Shown here one piece after another: positions 1-4,354 of a DNA stretch of 5,829 nucleotides. The stretch spans positions 1 to 5,829 of the forward strand of contig JAFDDS010000066.1 of NCBI GenBank assembly GCA_019310745.1, written 5' to 3'. Source of the DNA: Deltaproteobacteria bacterium. Lineage in GTDB: Bacteria; Desulfobacterota; DSM-4660; Desulfatiglandales; B25-G16. Below the pieces are notes generated by a model, which saw only the letters and a program-made list of their open reading frames with translations, was not told where the DNA came from and did no database searches. Numbering within the stretch: the first letter of the stretch is position 1; every line of letters begins with the position of its first letter. The position numbers and the translations under genes are program-made.

Positions 1-138
1 GGAAACATAGTCAGCCATACCCTTTTTAGATAAACAGAGAGTCATTGCCGCTGTTAACGTCGTCTTACCATGATCTATATGACCGATGGTGCCGACATTT
101 ACATGGGGCTTTGTTCTCTTAAACTTTTCTTTGGCCAT
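1..138 (-). CDS. tuf: Elongation factor Tu, N-terminal 46 residues (partial)
   Basis: EF-Tu is the GTPase that delivers aminoacyl-tRNA to the ribosome in the cytoplasm. The visible N-terminus begins [20 protein letters not shown] and contains the G1/P-loop GHIDHGKT (residues 19-26) followed by TLTAA, which is diagnostic for EF-Tu. The ATG is at 138-136, with an AAGGA-type ribosome binding site at 153-149. The gene runs off the left edge, so about 350 residues are not seen. It lies at the end of a minus-strand tRNA run, matching the E. coli tRNA-tufB arrangement, so co-transcription with the tRNAs is likely. The family call is secure. Whether this is the only tuf copy cannot be told. Confidence 0.97.
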   Translation of the reverse strand, partial: MAKEKFKRTKPHVNVGTIGHIDHGKTTLTAAMTLCLSKKGMADYVS

Positions 139-218
139 TGTTGCTACATCCTTAATTAACTATTCATATTCTTTTAATAGCCGAAATTTACCTTACAAAT
201 AGAGGCATTCAAAGCTGA

Positions 219-292
219 AGCCCACGACCGGGATCGAACCGGTGAACCTCATCCTTACCAAGGATGTGCTCTACCGACTGAGCTACGTGGGC
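219..292 (-). tRNA. tRNA-Thr(GGT)
   Basis: This is a complete 74-nt cloverleaf. The acceptor GCCCACG/CGTGGGC has 7 perfect pairs, the D stem is GCTC/GAGC, the anticodon stem is CATCC/GGATG, and the loop TTGGTAA gives anticodon GGT (plus positions 257-259). The T stem is ACCGG/CCGGT with loop TTCGATC. The 3' CCA is not encoded, because the bases after the discriminator are TCA. It lies 80 nt upstream of the tuf start, in the position of thrT in the E. coli thrU-tyrU-glyT-thrT-tufB operon. Confidence 0.96.
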
Positions 293-317
293 AGTTAATT
301 ACTTAAAAAATAAATAG

Positions 318-391
318 AGCGGGAAACGGGGTTCGAACCCGCGACCCTCAGCTTGGAAGGCTGACGCTCTAGCCAACTGAGCTATTCCCGC
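318..391 (-). tRNA. tRNA-Gly(TCC)
   Basis: This is a complete 74-nt cloverleaf. The acceptor is GCGGGAA/TTCCCGC, the D stem GCTC/GAGC, and the anticodon stem TCAGC/GCTGA with loop CTTCCAA, giving anticodon TCC (plus positions 355-357). The T stem GCGGG/CCCGT has one G-U pair. CCA is not encoded (TCTA follows the acceptor). It is 25 nt upstream of tRNA-Thr(GGT) on the same strand and corresponds to glyT of the E. coli cluster. Confidence 0.96.
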
Positions 392-448
392 TTTTTAATA
401 AGCCTTAGAATTATAAAATCAGTTATTAAACAAATAGTATTCTGTGAA

Positions 449-507
449 TGGTGGAGAGGGGAGGATTCGAACCTCCGAAGGCTGAGCCGGCAGATTTACA
501 GTCTGCC
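449..507 (-). pseudogene. tRNA-Tyr(GTA), 3' part only, fused to tRNA-Thr(TGT) 5' part
   Basis: This segment contains the tRNA-Tyr anticodon arm GCAGA-CTGTAAA-TCTGC (anticodon GTA, plus positions 497-499) and a class II variable arm with GGCT/GCC complementarity. It also has the T arm GGAGG-TTCGAAT-CCTCC, the acceptor 3' strand CCTCTCC, discriminator A and an encoded CCA. The acceptor 5' strand (expected GGAGAGG) and the whole D arm are absent. In their place, directly upstream, is the 5' part of a tRNA-Thr that stops inside its T loop. The Thr acceptor strand GCCAGCG cannot pair with CCTCTCC, so no normal tRNA can form. The cause is either a genomic deletion across two adjacent tRNA genes or an assembly error. 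Confidence 0.85.
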
Positions 508-563
508 GAACCCCCGACCCACTGATTACAAATCAGTTGCTCTGCCTTCTGAGCTACGCTGGC
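508..563 (-). pseudogene. tRNA-Thr(TGT), 5' part only, truncated in the T loop
   Basis: The first 56 nt of a tRNA-Thr are intact. They comprise acceptor 5' strand GCCAGCG, D stem GCTC/GAGC, anticodon stem ACTGA/TCAGT with loop TTTGTAA (anticodon TGT, plus positions 528-530), variable loop GGGTC, T-stem 5' strand GGGGG and T-loop TTC. The sequence then jumps straight into the tRNA-Tyr anticodon arm. The T-stem 3' strand, acceptor 3' strand, spacer and Tyr 5' half are missing. It occupies the thrU position of the E. coli-like tRNA-tuf operon. None of the retained stems shows decay, so any deletion is recent, or the join is artificial. Confidence 0.85.
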
Positions 564-801
564 ATAATGAAAAAGCATAATTTTTAAGAAATAACGAAAA
601 AAAACAAAAAAAGCAACAAAAATCTTTATAAAAAATCTTTTTATTTTTCATCCTTATTTCTATTTTGTTATTGACACGTTTTCTTTAGTATCAAAGCAAA
701 TATTTTTAATTGTAAATTATATATATATCCTAATAGAGAAATTTCAATAAAAAAAATTCATTCTTGATCTTCTAAGATAAATATTTTATAAAAAACTACG
801 T
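564..801. promoter_or_regulatory. AT-rich divergent intergenic region
   Basis: This 238-bp stretch separates the minus-strand tRNA-tuf unit from the plus-strand tRNA-Arg unit, so it must hold promoters for both. It is extremely AT-rich, with long A tracts (597-622), a T-rich tract (638-648) and a TATATATAT run near 720. AAAAATCTTT occurs twice as a 10-bp direct repeat (618-627 and 631-640). On the minus strand I see only weak promoter matches, for example TTGCTT (616-611), 17 bp, TATTTC (593-588). No protein-coding ORF is supported here. The A/T tracts could act as UP elements; that is inference. Confidence 0.55.
764..792 (+). promoter_or_regulatory. Candidate sigma70-type promoter for tRNA-Arg
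   Basis: TTGATC (764-769) and TATAAA (787-792) are separated by exactly 17 bp. They match the TTGACA/TATAAT consensus at 4/6 and 5/6 positions. Initiation would fall just before the tRNA 5' end at 802. The surrounding DNA is very AT-rich, so chance matches are likely and confidence is moderate. Confidence 0.45.
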
Positions 802-878
802 GGGCGATTAGCTCAGGTGGATAGAGCGTTGGTCTCCGGAACCAGAGGTCGCGAGTTCGAGTCCCGCATCGCCCACCA
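802..878 (+). tRNA. tRNA-Arg(CCG)
   Basis: This is a complete 77-nt tRNA with encoded CCA. The acceptor GGGCGAT/ATCGCCC has 7 perfect pairs, and the D stem is GCTC/GAGC. The anticodon stem TTGGT/ACCAG has loop CTCCGGA, giving anticodon CCG (836-838), which reads CGG. The T arm is GCGAG-TTCGAGT-CCCGC and contains one A-C mismatch at its fourth pair, which is slightly unusual. It sits 28 nt upstream of a small membrane-protein gene on the same strand, with no terminator between, so the two are probably on one primary transcript. Confidence 0.95.
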
Positions 879-895
879 TATGTATGAGAGTCTCC

Positions 896-899
896 AGGA
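896..899 (+). promoter_or_regulatory. Ribosome binding site AGGA fixing the start at 907
   Basis: AGGA lies 7 nt before the ATG at 907. The same frame extends upstream through the tRNA-Arg gene, but the earlier ATG at 880 abuts the tRNA 3' end with no room for a ribosome binding site. This favours 907 over 880 or 817. Confidence 0.6.
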
Positions 900-906
900 T
901 ATATTG

Positions 907-1227
907 ATGGCCATGTCATTTAAGAAAAAATTTACTTTTTTAGTTATTGGCGGAGCAATCCTCTATTTTCTGCTGAGCTACCATATCATACTAACGGGAC
1001 GGGGTATAGGAAATATAAGGTTACTTAAAAAATCGACATATACCTTAGAATACACTATATTCTCCACGAGAGGCAAAAGTAATAAAAAAATATTATCTAT
1101 AGATGCCTTAAGAGAAGATGGCATTGGAGAATTACTCAAAGAAGAGGGATTATTGAGTGATGAAGAAGAAGCACTTATCCTTGAAATCCTCGCTACCAAA
1201 GGATATAAGCCTGATCAACGCTTTTAG
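907..1227 (+). CDS. Small single-pass membrane protein, function unknown
   Basis: The product is 106 residues. A short basic N-terminus (SFKKKF) precedes one hydrophobic segment at about residues 9-29 (FTFLVIGGAILYFLLSYHII). A soluble domain of about 75 residues follows, presumably exported to the periplasm given the N-terminal lysines, although a cytoplasmic location is not excluded. The C-terminal part contains ILSIDALREDGIGELLKEEG and an acidic SDEEEALILEIL helix. I have an impression of similar short, membrane-anchored uncharacterised proteins in anaerobic delta-proteobacterial lineages, but cannot name a family or function. The start is chosen by the AGGA 7 nt upstream, and an alternative ATG six bases later (913) is possible. 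The gene converges on the siroheme decarboxylase gene with 42 bp between the two stop codons and no recognisable terminator. Confidence 0.75.
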   Translation: MAMSFKKKFTFLVIGGAILYFLLSYHIILTGRGIGNIRLLKKSTYTLEYTIFSTRGKSNKKILSIDALREDGIGELLKEEGLLSDEEEALILEILATKGYKPDQRF

Positions 1228-1269
1228 CTTATAGACTACGTACTAAAAGCCCCTCCTATCAATTATAAA

Positions 1270-1719
1270 TCAAACGAGATTAAAATTGACTACTATTTTA
1301 AATCTTTTCACCGCTGGTAAATTAAGAATTTCTCCTCCTCCAGTATGCTTCATTATTTCCTCTATATATCTGTCTATCACTTTCATATTAGGGGCCACAA
1401 AAGTAAACCATATATTATAATGGTGATCCCTAAGATAGTTATGAGTTACCCCAGGATATTTGTTAACCACTCTCACAAATTCCTCGATCGTATCATCTGG
1501 GACCCTCGCTGCACAGAGCGTAGTGGTAAAACCGATCCTTTGAGAGTTAAAGTTTCCGCCTATCCGCCTAATAATTCCCTCTTTTTTTAATCTCTTGATA
1601 CGCGTCAGAATATTGTCCTCAGAGCAGCTCAACCGAACCCCTAAATCTTTATATGGTCTTTGGGTGACAGGGAAGTTAGATTGGATTTCGTTTAAAAGTT
1701 TCCTGTCAATATCATCCAT
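1270..1719 (-). CDS. ahbA: Siroheme decarboxylase subunit, AhbA type (Lrp/AsnC-fold)
   Basis: AhbA/AhbB decarboxylate siroheme to 12,18-didecarboxysiroheme, the first committed step of the siroheme-dependent heme pathway in the cytoplasm. The 149-residue product has an AsnC/Lrp-like helix-turn-helix (about 1-60, including SEDNILTRIKRLKKEGIIRR). An Lrp-like alpha/beta domain follows, carrying the hallmark HNYLRDHHYNIWFT (93-106) and the terminal LPAVKRFKI motif (134-142) of the NirDLGH/Ahb family. The HNYxRxHxYNxWFT form fits the AhbA subunit rather than AhbB, whose motif I recall as a CYRRP...WPYNL form. The ATG is at 1719-1717 with GAAGG 7 nt upstream. It lies 177 nt after ahbD. No second subunit gene is in the window. 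Annotation pipelines may mislabel this as an AsnC-family regulator. Heme d1-pathway NirD/L/G/H is the alternative, but no nir genes are present. Confidence 0.85.
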   Translation of the reverse strand: MDDIDRKLLNEIQSNFPVTQRPYKDLGVRLSCSEDNILTRIKRLKKEGIIRRIGGNFNSQRIGFTTTLCAARVPDDTIEEFVRVVNKYPGVTHNYLRDHHYNIWFTFVAPNMKVIDRYIEEIMKHTGGGEILNLPAVKRFKIVVNFNLV

Positions 1720-1896
1720 AACAAAGCCTTCGGTAATGTCAGCTAACTGTTTTCAGTACTCCATTGAGAAAAAACAAAATATCAGGAGATTCAAAGAGAT
1801 ACCAACGGGAAAATTGACAGCTCCTCATTTATTTAAGTGCCTTGAAAAACATACATAGCTGACCACTGACAGCGAATCACAAACTCCAAAAAACCT

Positions 1897-2958
1897 TCAA
1901 CTATGTGGCGTATAGGCACATAATGGCTCTTCAGATAAATAATCCCCACTCAATGCATAGGCCCTTGCCCTGCAACCACCACAAACAGTAATATATTCAC
2001 ATCGTCCGCATTTTCCCTTATATTTAGAGAAATCTCTAAGTTCAGTAAAAACGGAAGAATTCATCCATATATCAGAAAAGGTAGATTCCCTTAAATTTCC
2101 AGAATTCACCTCCAGGTAGCCACAGGGTTGAATAATACCTTCATAAGATATAAAACAATAGGAAGTCCCGGCCAGGCAGCCCCTTGTTACTGCATCGAGG
2201 CCATAGGTTTCTCTATTCACCTTCTTTCCTTTTCGATGTGCCTCCTGTCTCATGATTCTATAGTATTGAGGTGCACACGTAGCTTTAAGTTGAATAGTCG
2301 CCTTATCATGCTGTTGATAAAACCAGTGCAGTGTATCTTCGTATTCCTTGGCATTCAGCTCTTGGCTTACCATATCCTGAGCCCTTCCAGTAGGAACAAG
2401 CAAAAATATATGGTGTGCAATAGCCCCAAGCTTCACGACAAGTGCAAAAATTTTTTCTAACTCAAATAGATTGTATTTCGTTATGGTGGTGTTGATCTGA
2501 AATTCGATTCCTCTCTCTTTTAGGTATGCGATTCCTTTTATTGCTCTATCAAAGGCTCCATCAACCTGTCTAAATGCATCGTGGCTCTCCCTTGTAGATC
2601 CATCGAGAGATATGCTTACCCGCTTAATTCCAGAATTTTGCATCTTTTTTGTAATATAAGATGTAATCAGGGTCCCATTGGTACCCATAACCATTCTCAG
2701 GCCCTTTTTTGTTCCATAATCAGCGAGGGTAAAAATATCCTTCCTTAGAAGGGGTTCTCCACCTGTAAGGATTATAATAGGTTGACCAACTTCTCTTATT
2801 TGGTCTAATACCTTTTTTGCCTCGATAGTATCCAACTCCTGTGGATAGGGGCCAGACTGTGATGATGCTCGGCAATGGACACAATTGAGATTACATGACC
2901 TGGTAACTTCCCACGCTACTATCCTTAGTTGATCATTTTTCGGTATATATGCTTTCAT
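1897..2958 (-). CDS. ahbD: Radical SAM heme synthase AhbD (Fe-coproporphyrin III to heme)
   Basis: AhbD oxidatively decarboxylates the two propionates at C3 and C8 of Fe-coproporphyrin III to vinyl groups, the last step of the alternative heme pathway. The 353-residue protein has the radical SAM cluster motif CNLNCVHC (Cys22, 26, 29), the SAM-binding GGEP (66-69) and a mid-domain ISLDG (116-120). A SPASM-like cysteine-rich C-terminus follows, with Cys261, 268, 279, then CGRCEYITVCGGCRARAY (Cys317, 320, 326, 329) and Cys347, consistent with an auxiliary 4Fe-4S cluster. AHHIFLLVPTGR and PCGYLEV..GNLRE are AhbD-like. The related AhbC (didecarboxysiroheme deacetylase) and NirJ are less likely; NirJ2 is an older name for AhbD-like proteins. 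It lies 241 bp downstream of hemB. The start ATG has only a weak Shine-Dalgarno (AAGCAG), and a nested inverted repeat ends 25 bp upstream of it. Confidence 0.88.
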   Translation of the reverse strand: MKAYIPKNDQLRIVAWEVTRSCNLNCVHCRASSQSGPYPQELDTIEAKKVLDQIREVGQPIIILTGGEPLLRKDIFTLADYGTKKGLRMVMGTNGTLITSYITKKMQNSGIKRVSISLDGSTRESHDAFRQVDGAFDRAIKGIAYLKERGIEFQINTTITKYNLFELEKIFALVVKLGAIAHHIFLLVPTGRAQDMVSQELNAKEYEDTLHWFYQQHDKATIQLKATCAPQYYRIMRQEAHRKGKKVNRETYGLDAVTRGCLAGTSYCFISYEGIIQPCGYLEVNSGNLRESTFSDIWMNSSVFTELRDFSKYKGKCGRCEYITVCGGCRARAYALSGDYLSEEPLCAYTPHS

Positions 2959-2983
2959 GGTATCTGCTTAAAATTTGTGGGAT

Positions 2984-3162
2984 GGCATGGGTGTCTTTTT
3001 TTGCTTATGCCATTAACTATAGCTTAAGCTTAGTTGTCGTTTCAAAATTGGGTAAAATAGACGGAGCATATTATTCTAAGGCGAATTTGCTGTTACCCAA
3101 TTTTGAAACGACATTCCAAGGCGCCCTGTTTGAAGGGCATAACAAAAAAAGATACCCATGCC
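2984..3162. repeat. Outer imperfect inverted repeat around the hemB-ahbD gap
   Basis: The left arm 2984-3011 (GGCATGGGTGTCTTTTTTTG then CTTATGCC) matches the reverse complement of the right arm 3136-3162 (GGCATGGGTATCTTTTTTTG then TTATGCC). The arms differ by one substitution and one inserted C. Each arm is also bounded by its own GGCAT/ATGCC pair, so either can fold alone. The arms enclose a second, perfect inverted repeat. No flanking direct duplication is visible. The size (179 bp) and nesting fit a miniature palindromic element or an eroded insertion. Confidence 0.75.
3035..3113. repeat. Inner perfect 21-bp inverted repeat with TG...CA ends
   Basis: The arms 3035-3055 and 3093-3113 are exact reverse complements (TGTCGTTTCAAAATTGGGTA plus A) around a 37-nt centre. 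The pair starts with TG and ends with CA, as many transposon terminal repeats do. In a hemB-ahbD transcript it would form a 21-bp stem. The loop encodes nothing recognisable. Together with the outer arms it fills most of the 241-bp gap between the two heme genes. Confidence 0.8.
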
Positions 3163-3199
3163 CAATGAACAAGCAGGTTGAAATCCACTCTATTTTGAG

Positions 3200-4174
3200 C
3201 TACCCTTCATGTGTATTCAATATCTTGGCTGCATCTTTGGCAAAATAAGTCAGAATGAGATCAGCGCCAGCCCTCCTGATAGAAAGGAGCATCTCCATCA
3301 TTACCTTTTCTCCCTCTATCCAACCCCTTTTATCAGCTGCCTTAACCATGGCATATTCTCCACTCACATTATATGCTGCTACAGGAAGATGGATACGTTC
3401 CCGAACCTGATAGATTATATCTAAATAAGGTAATGCTGGTTTAACCATAATGATATCAGCCCCCTCTTCAATATCTAATAACGCCTCCTTAATGGCCTCT
3501 CTGGCATTAGCCGGATCCATCTGGTAACTCTTTCTGTCACCAAATTGGGGGGTTGAATCTGCGGCCTCGCGGAATGGCCCATAAAAGGAGGATGCATATT
3601 TCACCGCATATGCCAGTATACCAGTATCCTTGAATCCATCTCTCTCAAGGGTTTCCCTAATTGCCCTTACCCTTCCATCCATCATATCCGAAGGGGAAAC
3701 AAAATCAGCACCTGCCTCAGCATGTGAAATGGCTACACGAGAAAGTATGTCAAGGGTAGTATCATTATCTATTCGACCATCTTCTATGATCCCGCAATGA
3801 CCATGATCTGTGTACTGACATAAGCAGACATCTGTTAAAACAACCAGTTCCGGCACTCTCTCCTTAACTGCGGCTACAGCCTTCTGAACAATTCCATCCC
3901 TCGCATATGCCTCACTTCCCAATCTATCCTTCACCCTTGGTAAACCAAAAAGAATGATACCTGGTATCCCCAAAGACCACACCTCTTCAGCCTCCTTGAC
4001 CAGTTCATCAACTGATAATTGATAATGGCCGACCATAGATGGAATGGGCTCTCTTTCTCCTTTGCCATGTTTCACAAATATGGGAAAAATGAGGTCATCC
4101 ACTCTGATACATGTCTCCTTCACCATTCTTCTGATAGTAGAAGTTCGTCTAAGACGTCTGGGTCTAATTATCAT
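3200..4174 (-). CDS. hemB: Porphobilinogen synthase (delta-aminolevulinic acid dehydratase)
   Basis: HemB condenses two molecules of 5-aminolevulinate to porphobilinogen in the cytoplasm, the common second step of tetrapyrrole synthesis. The 324-residue length is normal for the bacterial enzyme. Both active-site lysines are present: K192 in [15 protein letters not shown] and the Schiff-base K245 in [12 protein letters not shown]. The metal site [14 protein letters not shown] has Cys117, Cys119 and Cys127, so this is a zinc-type enzyme. [10 protein letters not shown] (160-169) and GEYAM (272-276) are also conserved. The ATG at 4174-4172 has a strong AAGGAG (4187-4182) 7 nt upstream. It is followed on the same strand by ahbD and ahbA, so the porphobilinogen made probably feeds siroheme and then heme. 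The gap of 180 bp after the upstream ClpX-like gene leaves room for its own promoter. Confidence 0.97.
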   Translation of the reverse strand: MIIRPRRLRRTSTIRRMVKETCIRVDDLIFPIFVKHGKGEREPIPSMVGHYQLSVDELVKEAEEVWSLGIPGIILFGLPRVKDRLGSEAYARDGIVQKAVAAVKERVPELVVLTDVCLCQYTDHGHCGIIEDGRIDNDTTLDILSRVAISHAEAGADFVSPSDMMDGRVRAIRETLERDGFKDTGILAYAVKYASSFYGPFREAADSTPQFGDRKSYQMDPANAREAIKEALLDIEEGADIIMVKPALPYLDIIYQVRERIHLPVAAYNVSGEYAMVKAADKRGWIEGEKVMMEMLLSIRRAGADLILTYFAKDAAKILNTHEG

Positions 4175-4354
4175 TTTTATTCTCCTTTATTGTGCTTTCC
4201 CCGGTGAATAACATGGTAGGTCGATTGAGAAGTTCTGCATGAATGTTGCACTTATCTTTTTTTCATAATTTCAGGTCTTCTTATTGGTGGAAGGCTTTCA
4301 TGCTTAAAGGTATACCTTCTCCGATTGGGATGAGTGGGGTAGGTAATAATTGGT

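Noticed and set aside
449..563. Interpretation of the tRNA chimera as a permuted or trans-spliced split tRNA
   Set aside because: A permuted gene would have the 3' half before the 5' half of the same tRNA. Here the halves belong to different isoacceptor families, and no bulge-helix-bulge motif or partner half is visible.
671..676. Perfect TTGACA as a -35 box for tRNA-Arg
   Set aside because: No acceptable -10 lies 16-18 bp downstream (the sequence there is AAGCAA), and it is 126 bp before the tRNA. TTGATC/TATAAA at 764-792 fits better.
283..805. Shared 10-mer CTACGTGGGC at 283-292 and 796-805
   Set aside because: One copy is the reverse strand of the tRNA-Thr 5' end and the other overlaps the tRNA-Arg 5' end. 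There is no wider similarity, so it is not an attachment site or repeat.
817..906. Upstream start at 817 (or 880) for the small membrane protein
   Set aside because: 817 lies within tRNA-Arg, and 880 directly follows the CCA end with no room for a ribosome binding site. AGGA at 896-899 supports 907.
1228..1269. Bidirectional terminator between the converging genes
   Set aside because: The 42-bp gap shows only a 6-bp TACGTA palindrome and no GC-rich stem followed by a T run.
1270..1719. Calling the AsnC-like protein a transcriptional regulator
   Set aside because: The HNYLRDHHYNIWFT and LPAVKRFK motifs and the ahbD/hemB neighbours identify the siroheme decarboxylase family, which reuses the Lrp fold.
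1814..1819. TTGACA on the plus strand between ahbD and ahbA
   Set aside because: The expected -10 position reads GTGCCT, and no plus-strand gene follows.
3021..3030. Perfect palindrome AGCTTAAGCT
   Set aside because: It is a 10-bp palindrome in AT-rich DNA with no extension beyond it. It lies in the unmatched spacer of the larger inverted repeat and needs no separate explanation.
2949..3248. A 99-codon plus-strand ORF across the hemB-ahbD gap
   Set aside because: It starts inside the ahbD start region, runs through both inverted repeats and ends antisense within hemB. It has no ribosome binding site and no recognisable domain.
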